Shown here piece by piece: positions 1 to 10,744 of a stretch of DNA of 64,000 bases (position 1 is the stretch's first letter; the number at the start of each line of letters is the position of its first letter). Under the pieces are notes generated by a model. It searched no databases. It was not told the origin of the DNA and saw nothing but the letters and a program-made list of their open reading frames with translations. Where the stretch lies: NCBI GenBank assembly GCA_004135705.1, contig CM014271.1:12147847-12211846 (forward strand). Reading direction: 5' to 3'. Origin of the DNA: Alloteropsis semialata (Eukaryota > Streptophyta > Magnoliopsida > Poales > Poaceae). The translations under genes were made by a program, and so were the position numbers.

Positions 1-1
1 C

Positions 2-199
2 GACAAGGCGGTCCAGCTCAAGGCCCTGCAAAATGCTCTTGTTCCATGTTCTGGTAAACTGAAGAAGACCGTGGAGGCCAGAAAACTTCTGCAGAAGACG
101 AAGACGCCCATGACCGCTGCTGATATGCGCTCTCTTGTGACGGCTGCTGGGCTCCAGATCCAGGGCTCCGTGCCTGGGGTGCCTTCCCCGACCGCATGA
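2..199 (+). CDS. LINE ORF1 protein, C-terminal tail (partial)
   Basis: An open frame enters from the left edge and runs 65 codons to a TGA at 197-199. It is rich in Lys and Gln (for example KLKKTVEARKLLQKTKT). It sits about 260 bases upstream of the LINE ORF2 start, where the C-terminal end of ORF1 is expected. It has no domain that identifies it by itself. The assignment rests on position and on matching strand. ORF1 proteins of plant LINEs bind the element RNA. Confidence 0.6.
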   Translation, partial: DKAVQLKALQNALVPCSGKLKKTVEARKLLQKTKTPMTAADMRSLVTAAGLQIQGSVPGVPSPTA

Positions 200-457
200 C
201 GATCCGCAGCGATCACCTCCCCGGCGACAAGAGCTTCCTGCCACATCTTAGGGTCTGTCGGGTGTGTCTTTGTATCTATTTCGTTTGTATCGGGTGTCTG
301 TCCATGTCTTGGACTTCTGTTTTAGGGTGGAGACCTGTTCCTCTCCGCCGCCATGGTGCCCTAAGCGCCCGTTGGCTGTGTTTCCCTCCTGTTATGTACT
401 CGAGAACCTGGTTTGTAGCTGCTGCTTTCAAACGTTTGGTGTGTGCTCGTCCCAACC

Positions 458-1190
458 ATGTGTAGTGCCACAAAAAAATTTTCGATCGTTTCTTGGAACG
501 TACGCGGTTTAGGCGACTCGGAGGAGTGCACTCTGGTCAAGGACTCCCTTGTGTCCGCTGCGCCGGCCATCATCTGCATCCAGGAAACGAAATTGCATTC
601 CATGGCTGCCTCCAAGGCTCGTTGCTTCCTCCCCCCTTGCTTCACTGACTCCCTACTGTTCGTCTGCGCTGACGGCTCCTGCGGTGGCATTCTCACTGCA
701 TGGAACAAAAATCTCTTCACCCTGGACTCCGCCATTCACCGCCCACACTCCCTCACCACTGTCCTAACCTCCACCTCTTCTAACTTCTCCATCACCCTAA
801 CAAATGTTTACGCACCCTCTGATCACCGCGCCTCCCTATCCTTCCTCACACACATCTGCGATCTGTTCCCCCTCATCTCCGGGCCCTGGGTGCTCGCGGG
901 TGATTTCAACCTTGTTCGCTCCGCCGCGGATAAGAACAACGGCCGCGTCAGCCCCAGCCTGTGCAACGCCTGTGCACCCTACTCTCGCACGGCTGGACCG
1001 TGTCTTTGTTAACCAATCTCAAAGCTCCACCTTCCCCAACACCACCCTTTCATCCTTTGCCCATGCCACTTCCGATCACGCACCACTCCTCCTCTCCATT
1101 GCTACCGACATCCCACGCCCACCTCTGTTCCGCTTCGAGAATGCCTGGCTCCGCAATCCTCTCTTCCTCCCCTCGGTTCTCCCGGCTTAG
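458..1190 (+). pseudogene. LINE ORF2, endonuclease (APE) domain, broken
   Basis: From the ATG at 458 the frame encodes an apurinic-endonuclease-like domain that nicks target DNA for LINE insertion. SWNVRGLG opens the domain, QETK carries the metal-binding Glu, NVYAPSD follows, and GDFNLVRS marks the second catalytic block. After NNGRV the next expected block is missing. The C-terminal block (LARLDRVFVN, then ATSDHAPLLL with the catalytic SDH) continues in another frame to the stop at 1188-1190. This implies an internal deletion of roughly 100 bases or more plus a frameshift. Some shared folds are absent, so activity is unlikely. It is followed, after another frame change, by the reverse transcriptase. 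Confidence 0.88.
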
Positions 1191-1267
1191 TGTGACCCCA
1201 CTCCTCACGCCGACGCTGCTGGTCGGCTGGCTGGCTGCCTCAAGGCGACTCGGGCAGCCGCGAAGGT

Positions 1268-3973
1268 TTGGGCGCGGCGTTCCAGGGCGCCTCCCACCCT
1301 AATCCCCAACTGCAAATTCTCATTGTTCTCTTTGATTGCTTGGAGGAAAAGCGTTTCCTGTCTGCAGATGAAGCTGCTGTTCGTACCCGGAGCCAGGGCT
1401 GCCTCGCGCAAGCCCTAAAGGAGCGTGCTGCGTACTGGAAACAGCGCGGGAAGCGCAAGGCGATCAAGGAAGGAGATGCCAACACCGAGTTCTTCCATGC
1501 CCACGCCACGCAACGATTGCGCCATACCCACATCAAGACAATTGAGGCCGCGGGCAGCTTGATCACCTCTCACGACGGCAAGGTGAACGCCCTCACGTCC
1601 CACTACCGTCAGGCGCTGGGCACCACAGGCTCCGCTGCGTGGGCGTTCGACCTCCACAGTCTGTACGCCGGCCGGCCTCGTGCGAGTGACCACCTCACGG
1701 AGGAGTTCACGGCTGCGGAAGCTCAGGCGGCGATCCGCGCCATGAACCAGAACAGCGTGCCTGGGCCCGATGGATTCGGCCCCAGCTTCTACAGAGCAGC
1801 TTGGTCGACCGTACAACCGCAGGTGATGGAGTTCTTACAATCGTTTCATGCCGGCACTGTGCAGCTTGAGAGAATCAACCGATCTTACATGGTGCTGTTA
1901 CCAAAGGAGCCCGGAGCCATTGCTGTGGACGCCTTCCGCCCGATCTGTCTCCAGAATTGCAGCGTCAAAATTGTTGCAAAGGTTCTCACAACACGGCTAC
2001 AATCGAAAATCGCATCACTGATTGGGAAGGATCAAAGTGGATTCCTCAAAGGCCGCACAATAGCTGAAAACTTCGTCTTCGCGGCAGAACTCGTCCAGAC
2101 CTGCTACAAAAGGAAGACCCCGACCATTGCTCTCAAACTTGATTTTGCCAAGGCATTCGACACGGTGAACTGGGACAGTCTACTAAAGATTTTGGAGGTC
2201 CGCGGCTTCAATCTGCAATGGCATGCCTGGATGAAACAGCTGCTACAAACTTCACTGACAGCCGTCCTGGTTAATGGATGTCCAGGCCCCTGGATCGGCT
2301 GCCGGCGTGGCCTGCGACAGGGAGACCCGCTCTCTCCCTACCTGTTTCTCCTGGTCGCCGATGTACTGCAAACCATGATCAGTCAGTGCGCTGACGTGCG
2401 TCACCCTCTTGAAAGCACCGGCGCCTGCCCAGTTCTCCAATACGCGGACGACACCCTGATACTGCTCCGGGGGGTGCTGTCCGACGTCACTGCCCTCAAA
2501 CGCCTGCTCGACCAATTCTCGGCAGCAACCGGACTGCACATCAACTTCTCTAAGAGCACGGCCGTTCCCATGTGGATGGAGGACAATGATCTGCTGGCAT
2601 GTATGCAAGTTCTTGGATGCCGCCAGGAGAGCTTCCCGCAAACCTACTTGGGTCTCCCGCTGTCCTGCCAAAAACTACGGATCTCGGCTTATGATCCCTA
2701 CATCAGCAAGACAGACCGGTATTTGGCAAGCTGGCAAGCATCTCTACTGAATCACATGGGTCGAGCTGTTCTTGTTAACTCAGTGCTCGACGGGCAGTTC
2801 TCCTACGTCATGGGCGCCATGGCGCTCCCCACTGGCGCTGTCACCCGCATCGACCAGCGACGGCGTGGCTTCCTTCGGGCCGGTGAGCGCAAGACCACCG
2901 GTGCCAAGTGCCTGATAGCTTGGGACCAGGTGCGACGCCCTCGCGACCAGGGAGGGCTCGGGATCAAAGATCTGGAGATCCAAAATTCCTGCTTGCTGCT
3001 GAAGCTGCTCCACCACCTGTTCAGTGCTGACTCATCCTCCTGGGCTGATTGGGTGCGCCAACACACGAACATGGCGACCCTAGAGGGCTCCCCCGCTGGC
3101 AACCACTGGGACAGTCTGCGGCGCCTACTGCCGTTGTACCAAGCGATCACCACCGTCGCACTTCGTGACGGGCGCACGACAGCCTTCTGGAATGATGTCT
3201 GGTGGGGCGACATGGCGCTCGGCGAGCAGTTCCCCGCGCTCCGCAGTCACTGCAAGAGTGGGGACCAAACGGTGCGCGACATGCTCGCGGGTGGGATCCA
3301 ACAGCACCTGGTGCCGCGCTTGACTCCGGCGGCTGCTGCCGAACTCTCCCAGGTGCTCGCCATCGTATCCTCCACAATGCTCTCGGGCGCTCCTGATCTG
3401 CGCTCCTCGCCATTCGTCGACCACCACGGGAGACTCTCCACCTCCGCGGTCTACAAGCTCCTGATGTCCCAGCACGAGGAACAAAGCCCGGCTGCTGCGT
3501 TCGTGTGGCAGAACCGTGCTCTGCCCCGGGTCCAGTTCTTTGGATGGCTCCTCATTCACGAAAGGATCCAAAGCAAAGTACAACTGAAGCAGCGGCACAT
3601 CCTCCAGGAAGACACGTGCGACATATGTGGTCTGCACCCGGAGACACCAGACCACATCTTCTTCCAGTGTGCGCCGGCGCTGCAGTTCTGGTCCAGAATG
3701 GGCTTCTCCGTTCATCACATGGAGGTCTCACGCCTGCATCAGCTGCCGCGACCAGAGAGCCTCCCGGCTTCCCACTTCGCCATGTTCGTGCTGCTGTGCT
3801 GCTGGCAGCTCTGGAAGCAGCGCAACGCCTTCGTCTTCAGGCAAGAAAACGGGTCATGCAGGCAACTCCTGATCCGCTGCAGAGAGGATGCTATACTTTG
3901 GGCCGCCCGGCTACCTCGGGACGAAGCTAGCATTAGTGACGTGTGGTGCTCCTATTTCTCTTTGGCAATGTAA
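1268..3973 (+). pseudogene. LINE ORF2, reverse transcriptase and zinc-finger C-terminus
   Basis: About 900 codons stay open from about 1268 to the TAA at 3971-3973. The true upstream part lies in other frames, so this is the main part of ORF2, not a complete protein. A connector with KEGDANTEFFHAHA leads into the RT fingers (SVPGPDGFGPSFY, FRPICLQNC). QSGFLKGRTIAENF follows, then the catalytic blocks LDFAKAFDTVNW, GLRQGDPLSPYLF and YADDTLIL. The C-terminal zf-RVT segment has WQNRALPRVQFFGWLL and CDICGLHPETPDHIFFQC. No RNase H follows; the frame ends 70-80 residues after the zinc cluster. RT residues look intact, so the copy may be fairly young even though the endonuclease is broken. Confidence 0.93.
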
Positions 3974-5172
3974 ACGCCACCAAATGTAAAATTCACTACG
4001 ATCATGCGGGCCGTTCTTTGGGCCACTATATATAAAAATCAAGGTGGGGGGTCCTCCCCCCCTCCGTTTCAATCAAAAAAAAAATAGTAGTAGACAAGGA
4101 TCTGTGCTTTAGTTGTTTAGCATTTAGATATGAGATTATGTGAAACGAGTATATTTCCAATAGATAAGAGAAGATGTGGACAGTTTTATCTCTGAACAAA
4201 AGTATGACACTAAACTAATCCTAAAATGGTTAGTCAAAGATTGCTTGAACAGTTGCAGCACTATTTCACGAAAGTGGCGTTCAAGAACCAGAGTACTGCA
4301 GTACTACTACTACTAATCAAAAAGCATATAATCTAACAGACTAGTATATGGTAAGCAGATGAATCTGAAAGTCCTCCACATCGCCACTCTTCTCGTAAAG
4401 CCTACTTTTTCGCACCTGAAACATATAGCAAATTGTAAGAACCAGGCATATAACGCGAACAATATTTGGTAATACAAAATAACCAAAATGGAAATATGTA
4501 GGATATGTAGGACAAGACAGATTTTAAGATTCATGGAATAAATAACCTACTGCACTATTATGACATGATCAGAATTTGTAACTCACAGGATAGCCTACTT
4601 TGAGGGAAAATAGCAGTTCTAAATACTGGACTTAATTTCTACTCCTGATATGAAACTCTCTCCATGCATGTACATATCGAGTCATATATCTAAGCATTTA
4701 TGCTGAGTGGATCACATCATATATAGGCAAATGCAATGAGCAGACTTAGAAGGCACCCACATTACTTGATTCACCCAGCGACACCTGCAGGATCACCATC
4801 ATGTAAGATAACTGACACATATCAGCCAATTGGAGTCAATACTACAGTTACTATCCATGTTATGAGTACATGTTCTAGAGACAACCATTTCAAAATAGTT
4901 GGCATAGGCATCAGTATTCAGAAAACCTTGTATATCTATGTCCTTTTCACTGCAGCAAGGAAGAGAAATAGCTGGGGTTCACCACTCACCTTGGGGAGAT
5001 TGCAAATTTTAGCGTGCAGCAAGGTCCTGGTGGTGGCTGACCATCAACTCCCGTGGTGCCATGCGCTTCCAGCCACTGCTCGGAGCGGCGGAGACGGATC
5101 GGTAGAGGAGGAGAGTGGAGGAGCGGAGCGGCGGCGGATTGGGGAGGAGAGTGGATGACACCATTGGGTCGA

Positions 5173-5289
5173 CGCTCGATCTGCGCCCTGGGATGAGGAA
5201 TCGACGCCGACGCTCGATCTGCGCCTGGAGACGCCAGATCGAGGCCCGACGGCGCTCGATCTGCGCCCGGGGATGAGGAATCGACGCCT
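5173..5289. repeat. Two copies of an imperfect ~37-bp repeat, 80 bp apart
   Basis: The string gctcgatctgcgccc, a short variable part, then ggatgaggaatcgacgcc occurs at about 5173-5209 and again at 5253-5289. A partial copy (gctcgatctgcgcc) lies between them, near 5212. It precedes the GA microsatellite. Confidence 0.7.
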
Positions 5290-5319
5290 AGCGGCGGCGG
5301 CGGCCGGGGGGTCGGGTGG

Positions 5320-5347
<28 letters not shown>
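5320..5347. repeat. (GA)n microsatellite
   Basis: About thirteen uninterrupted AG dinucleotides, followed by more purine-rich sequence to about 5530. Long artificial frames in this tract come from its low complexity. Confidence 0.95.
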
Positions 5348-5350
<3 letters not shown>

Positions 5351-5599
5351 CGAGAGGGAGGACAGGAGAGAGACCGACGAGGTCGGGTGGGGGCGAGCGG
5401 GAGGGGGAGGCCGGTGGAGGCCGCCTCGCCGGGGGAGGGGGATGCCGGCGGAGGCAAAGGGGAGGGAGGCGCGGGCTCGCGGGCTCGCGGCGGCGAAGAA
5501 AGAGAGAGAGGAGAGGGAGGAGAGGAGACAGACAAGCGGGGGCGAGCGGACGCGAGGAGGCAATTAAGCAAATTGGATGATTTTTTCGGGTCCGATGTC

Positions 5600-5874
5600 C
5601 TGTTGGAGTAACGGCCCTCGTTGAAGCCCGTTACCGGCCGACATCGGTAACGGGCAACATTCTATGCCCGACATTGGTAACGGGCAACATTCTATGTCCG
5701 TTACCACTGTGATATATTGGTAACGAGCATCATTGCTGCTGAGATTGGGCTGCGGTCTGGAGGCCTCATTGGTAACGGGCTTCAATAAAGTCCGTTACCT
5801 TTAAGATTTATGGTAACAGGTCTCATGGGTCGGTTACCAATGCTGCGTTACCTATTTGAGGTTTTCACGTAGTG
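5600..5874 (-). mobile_element. CACTA (En/Spm) transposon terminus with subterminal repeats
   Basis: Read on the minus strand from 5874, the sequence begins CACTACGTGAAAACC, the hallmark end of a CACTA DNA transposon. Inward, to about 5609, lies a dense array of a 10-bp subterminal motif in both orientations: ggtaacgggc and its complement gcccgttacc. Copies sit at about 5628, 5644, 5673, 5698, 5718, 5772, 5792, 5813, 5832 and 5847. Such arrays bind the transposase (TNPA in En/Spm). The matching CACTA end is not seen to the left in this window, so the element is truncated or extends beyond position 1. The 3-bp target duplication (tat on this side) cannot be checked. Confidence 0.8.
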
Positions 5875-7168
5875 TATGCAAAGCTAGAGCCGCTGCTCTC
5901 CTTGCACGGGCCGGGGTCCTGAGCTCAACGGTGAATCCTCAAATGCCTTTTTCTTCAGCACCTAATAATGCTTTGATTCTTAAAATTCGATTCGTGTTGC
6001 TGAGGTGGAAGGAAGAGGTTGACTTATATGACTGCAGGAACGGAGCTACTCATGCGCTTGACTCCATCTATACTGTAGCTTCATCGATTTGGTCGGAGCT
6101 GCAGCTTAATCGACGCTCGGAGACAAAAGGCAGGATGCAGGGACCATGGGAGAAGCTCCATGGTGAGAAGCGGTTGGGGCTGCGAGGTTGTTGATTTGAG
6201 CAGAATCGATCTAAACAGAGTGGATTTGAGTGGAGTGCATTGCGTTCAGAGCTGGACAGAGGGGATGCGTATGGAAAGAGAAGGAAGCCATTTTTTGTTT
6301 TTTGTTTATTCTACGTGGGTCCCACTACTAACCCATTCCCAAACTAGAAAACCCAAACAAAGGAAAGGGATAAGATCTTTATTTCCTATCCCATACCCAC
6401 CTCTTCTTATCCCATCTAATTTCCCTTTCCCTTTCCCATACTCGATCCAAATGCCACCTAAGGCGACTTGTGGTAAATTGAAACTATGTCAGCCTCATTG
6501 GCACTACAGATGCACATTATACAGCCTTCGGATCCATAGTGGGGTAGTGAATATATTGTGGCCTTGGGTAGTATGTAGTGAAGGGTACTATCACAGAGGT
6601 ACGCTTGAACTCAGGATAATTTAAGAAAAGCATGTGAAAAAGGAATAATTGAAGTGCAACAGTAATCCAATTTTATCGAACATAGAAAATTATTTTTTGT
6701 ATTGGGATCTTATTGTTGCGCTAAATTTCAGTCTTTATGTAGGAGACATCATGTAGAATCAGTTTTACACTATAGATATTAGCTGATTTATCAACAGTTA
6801 AACACTACTAGCAGGCTCATTTGTGTGACCCAATAGTCAAAGATGCATGATATAATATTAGCTCACAACATCTTGCTTCACTGATGCAATAGTATTGTTT
6901 CAGAATACGACAGATTGAATATCTCCATGGTTTTTTGAATGAGATCCTATTCTAATATCTAAAATGCAAGTACTTGAACATCATGATATGAATTTTCGCC
7001 AACAACTTAGCATTTATCAACTCTTTTGTGCTAACATGGCCCTACATATCCTTTAATTCATGGGGAAACCGATAGGTTGCAAGCTTGACAATAAGTTTAT
7101 CTGTTTGCTACTCGATATATTAGTGTAGCATAACACATAGGGAATCATGTTAATTTCACAGCTAGTTA
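5875..7168. other. Intergenic DNA between CACTA end and hAT MITE
   Basis: About 1.3 kb. A weak open frame at 5880-6194 (KIRFVLLRWKEEVDLYD) resembles no family I can name. A pyrimidine-rich stretch near 6380-6440 (cctttccctttcccat) has the look of a degraded MITE end. The rest is AT-rich. No gene is supported. Confidence 0.4.
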
Positions 7169-7176
7169 CTTGTATA

Positions 7177-7752
7177 CAGTGGCGGATCTAGGATCCAAAG
7201 CTAGGGTGGTCCAATTAAAAAAATATATATATCACAAATTCATGTTGCAACAGTTCTGCATTATGATAGTAGAATAAGCTGCAAATTTTCTATGTTCCTA
7301 CAATTACACAATAAGTTCTAGGAAATTTGCTATCAATCTGCAAGTTGTCAAACTGTATTCTGAATTATTGAATGGCCTTGCTAGCTTGCTGCTTGGTGCA
7401 CGCAAATAAACAATTTTTCTCCTGTTTGTTAATCTCCTCGAAGAACTGCAGTATCTGTTGGACGTGAATGCTTTCTGTCTGTTAGCTTGTTTACTTCTTC
7501 CAACAAGAAATTATGGCCTCATATATACATGTTGTGCAAGGTGTATACACACTCACGAAGGCTAGAAAATGCAGGCCGAATCGCTGAGAATGTATGCAAT
7601 GAGGAAGAATCCAAGAGCCTTCAGCTCCGTTGATACAATTCGGAAGTGCCGGCCGCCTCGCAGGCTTTTTACGATGAGTGGCAGGAAACTCGAGGGATAG
7701 GGGCTTTTCTTGGGCTGAATCTCACCCGGTCCACCCTCTAGATCCGCCCCTG
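7177..7752. mobile_element. Non-autonomous hAT element (MITE), 576 bp
   Basis: The left end reads CAGTGGCGGATCTAG and the right end, reverse-complemented, CAGGGGCGGATCTAG: a terminal inverted repeat matching at 14 of 15 positions. The 8 bases before it (cttgtata, 7169-7176) are repeated exactly after it (7753-7760), which is the 8-bp target duplication of the hAT superfamily. There is no coding capacity. The perfect duplication suggests a fairly recent insertion. Confidence 0.9.
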
Positions 7753-7760
7753 CTTGTATA

Positions 7761-9130
7761 ATCAAAGGGAAAAAAGTTGCTAATCTAGAGAGCCTTGTGT
7801 GTTATGTCCTAGTCGTTGGAACCAGAGAGTGATTAAAAGAACACATATTGAGTTGGCAGAATTAGGACTTCATATATTGTACATGCAACTGTGATGTTTC
7901 TTTAACTCATGTCATCTTTAGTAGGGGAAGCCAAATGGTACAATATAGAGTTTCTGCTGCCCACATACCACAATACAGAGAGAAATATATAAAATTTGCA
8001 TTGATAAAATAGGAGAACACATTCTTTTTCTTTCTCAAGTTCAGATACAAAGTCAATGACAAAAGTATGTAACATGTAATGTACCTTAAGGGGTCCAGAG
8101 GAGATAAAAGGTAAATTTCCATCATGACATGGTTTGTAAGTTGGCTAATATGACGATTCACTTGTCAGTATGAACCACATATTTAGTAGCAATGCATGCC
8201 TGTGGAAAAACGAACGTATGTTGTGTGCTGCAAGATGAGATTGTTAGTTTGCTTTTTTTAATATTGCTATCTGAATGATGAAGTTATGCTAGTAATGTTT
8301 AAATACATTTGTGCTAGAGTTGTATATATTATTGCTATGTCCCTAGAAACGACATATTAATCATCTTGGCATAACATCATTTTTCTCTGGTAAACTAAAT
8401 GGTCATTGCAAATACAACAAGGGATGTAGATAATACAAGTGATGAATAGATAAGGCAGCAGCAGATGATGGAAACAACTGAACCAAAATAAATTATACAC
8501 CTAACTGAGAAACCAGCCAATATTGTATGAGTTTCTTTTCAACTATAAAATTGAGATTGGACAGTTCTGAGAGCTACATAATGTAGCTCCTGAAAATGTA
8601 ATGTGTTTCCAGGGTTTCCCCCAGGGTTCAATCAAATATCAGAGCACATGGTATAAAACTTTATAGAAGCTACCACTATTTTGATACAAGTTAAATACTG
8701 GTTTTAGCGATTAGCATGGTATGATCTGCAGTTTAATACTTAAGACATTTGGCAGTTGTGAAGGCCAAATCAAAATTCCATGAATGTTTCATCAGCATTG
8801 GCTGAGAGGGAGGGTGTCAAGATGAGACTATGAGAGAGACATATTCACATATACTACAACGAAGCTCACCATGGGCAAGGCATTTGGTCGAGCAACTTAC
8901 AGGTGCAACCATCTATCGAGGAAACTGTTATCGCTTCTATTCCAGTCTTAAATGACAACATGTATTTATTTAAGAAAATAGACCATCATAGCAAAAAAAA
9001 AATGCAAAAATTTTTCTGATCCTAAACTAAGAGTACGTCCTCCTTTTTTTTACAAAAGTAGGTCTAGGTCACTTTACAGTCCTTTGGTCTTGTGCATGAG
9101 TTGGGTGGTGTAGAGGTAAGCTAGGTTACA
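7761..9130. other. AT-rich intergenic DNA
   Basis: About 1.4 kb of AT-rich sequence without a recognisable gene, repeat array or transposon end. Only short chance frames are present. Confidence 0.5.
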
Positions 9131-9140
9131 AGGATTCTTA

Positions 9141-10038
9141 ACTGTCTCCAACAGCGGCAGCAAATGGAGACCCAAAGGCAAAAATACGTCGGCACAGTGC
9201 TTTTGGGTAGCAAAAAACCACTCCAACAGACAATGCAAATCAAGTAGGCATTTTGCGTCGGAGGCCAGACACAACGCAAAAAAGAGTCTTCTCTCTCCAC
9301 GAACGCAAATCACGGCAGCCTCGCTATCACGCAAATCGAAGGGGACGACGACGCCTACGACCATGGTTGTTGTCGGCATCACCTCCCCGCCGGCGCCGTC
9401 CGCCTTCGCGCCCGCAGGAAGGCCGGCGGCAGCTCCGCGAGCTCCCCGCGCCGGCCGCCTGGGCCAGGAGCTCCTTCCGCGCCGGCNGGGGCTGGAGATG
9501 CGCCAGCTGCCGGAGGCCGGGGAGTTGCCGCCGCTGCTGGCGGTGTCGACGCCGGAGAGCGTGTGGCAGGGGATCTCCACGGTCCAGTCGCAGGGGAGGT
9601 CCAGCCCCAGGTCCCGGCACGCGCGGACCTCCTCCATGTCCATCGCCACGCGCCGACGCCGCGGGACGCCGGGGAGTCGCCACCCCCGACGCCGACGCGA
9701 GGACCACCACCGGCACCGCCTCCTGCAGCTGCCGCCGCTGCTTGCGCATCCGCCACGTGCGCTCCAGCCACACCTCCCGCACCCTCCGCTCGCGGTGGTG
9801 GTACCGCCGCCGCCCGCCGCGCCCGCCCTCGGGCGGCCACCGCGCCTCCATCTCGCTCGCGTACTCCTTGCTGCTCGCGCTCGCCCCGGGCCACCACGGA
9901 TGACTGGATGAGGAGGAAGGACCGGTGTTTGCGTTAGCTGTTGGAGGCGGATAAGATTTGGGTTCTCGATGTTTTACTGTGCGCAACCCAATCCATCGAA
10001 TGGGTCGCCTGTTTGCCTACTTGTTGTTGGAGATAGTC
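9141..10038. mobile_element. Pack-type DNA transposon candidate carrying a gene fragment
   Basis: The left end actgtctccaacag (9141-9154) matches the reverse complement of the right end, actatctccaacaa (10025-10038). Weaker similarity continues inward on both arms (caaa, gaccc, cgcacagt-like blocks). CTCCAACA-type ends are common on grass PIF/Harbinger-like elements, whose 3-bp duplication would be TTA/TAA. Here the flanks are tta on the left and cta on the right, so the class is not settled; a Mutator-like origin is the alternative. The interior (9250-9940) is extremely GC-rich and holds a broken gene fragment on the minus strand. Confidence 0.6.
9400..9860 (-). pseudogene. Captured fragment of a plant gene, frameshifted
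   Basis: On the minus strand three frames join into what looks like one protein. MEARWPPEGG followed by REVWLERTWRMRKQRR comes first (about 9858-9690). Then comes VRACRDLGLDLPCDW with SSGGNSPASGSWRISSP (about 9640-9490), then a third-frame remnant like KELLAQAAGAGSSR. The ordered blocks, especially GGNSP and WRISSP, recall the C-terminal part of plant proteins of the DUF1685 type, but I hold that name weakly. Two frameshifts and an N at 9487 rule out a functional gene. Codon third positions are nearly all G or C, unlike the flanks, which fits capture of a host exon by the surrounding transposon. Confidence 0.5.
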
Positions 10039-10708
10039 TAAATTCAGATGTCTAGTTTGGATTCATATGCAGACATGCAGTTCCCAAAGCATGCAAAATC
10101 AATGCCAAGATCAGATTGGTTGTTTATTTAAATTTGACCTGAGCATATGTGGCTCCATAGTTGTATGCCAACTCTAAAACAGTTACCTTCACATGATTAG
10201 CGTAGTCCATGGCTTCATGCTATTCAACCCTGGAAGATTCTGAATCAGTATCTCTTATGTGTTCATAAGCAACAGAATGAACCTAGCAAAGTAATGATTT
10301 TTTTACCTATTTATTCTGAACGTGGTAGGGTAGCAGGCATTTGTTGGGACCGGAGACAGGAAAACAATTCGTTTTTCTAAAACAAATGTTGGGGCCAGAG
10401 ACAATGCGATGAAAACTAATCGCTGACACACCACAATTAGATGCTTTATTTGTCAATTTTTCAGTTATTTTAGCATCAGGAATAAGCTCAACAGGTGTTA
10501 GTGCAAAATATGCTTGGGTCATGCACAATAAGATTTAAGAAATGTGTTTCCTACTTAGATCTAAGATTGAATAAAAAAACATAGTATATTTCGCATTGAT
10601 ATTTCATCAAACAGGAAAGAGGTATGGAAGTGAAACTGCCACATAGTGTAATCGCCATCAGTAGCCCTTGGCGTTAGATTTATTATTGGCAAGTTGAGGA
10701 ATAGCTCC
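10039..10708. other. Intergenic DNA
   Basis: About 670 bases, AT-rich, with no gene or element end that I can support. Confidence 0.5.
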
Positions 10709-10744
10709 TATTTCTATTTTTTTTAGCATCATCAGAGGATTTCA

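Larger units (their letters stand above)
1..4084 (+). mobile_element. L1-type LINE (non-LTR retrotransposon), 5' part outside window
   Basis: The order ORF1 tail, endonuclease, reverse transcriptase, zinc-finger C-terminus and a terminal run of ten A (4075-4084) is that of a plant L1 LINE read on the plus strand. The 5' part lies left of the window. The copy is dead: the endonuclease has lost an internal segment near position 950-1000, and the frame shifts again between about 1190 and 1270. No RNase H domain is visible after the zinc-finger segment, unlike the second LINE in this window. The 3' untranslated stretch from 3974 is only about 100 bases. The target duplication cannot be tested because the 5' end is missing. 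Confidence 0.93.
4085..5560. other. Unassigned stretch left of the CACTA terminus
   Basis: About 1.5 kb without a convincing coding region. 4085-4990 is AT-rich. From about 5040 it becomes GC-rich and purine-biased. On the minus strand a canonical splice donor (CCAAG then GTGAGT) lies near 4997-4985, after a short stretch with an ATG, so a spliced minus-strand transcript of the CACTA element is possible but unproven. The region may be the interior of the CACTA element whose right end is at 5874, with the LINE inserted in it. Confidence 0.4.

Noticed and set aside
5044..5611. Overlapping frames on both strands around the GA repeat
   Set aside because: They come from low-complexity GA/CT and GC-rich sequence; no conserved residues.
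9253..9911. Long plus-strand frames rich in Arg, Pro and Ala
   Set aside because: They are the antisense of the captured minus-strand gene piece; the conserved blocks appear only on the minus strand.
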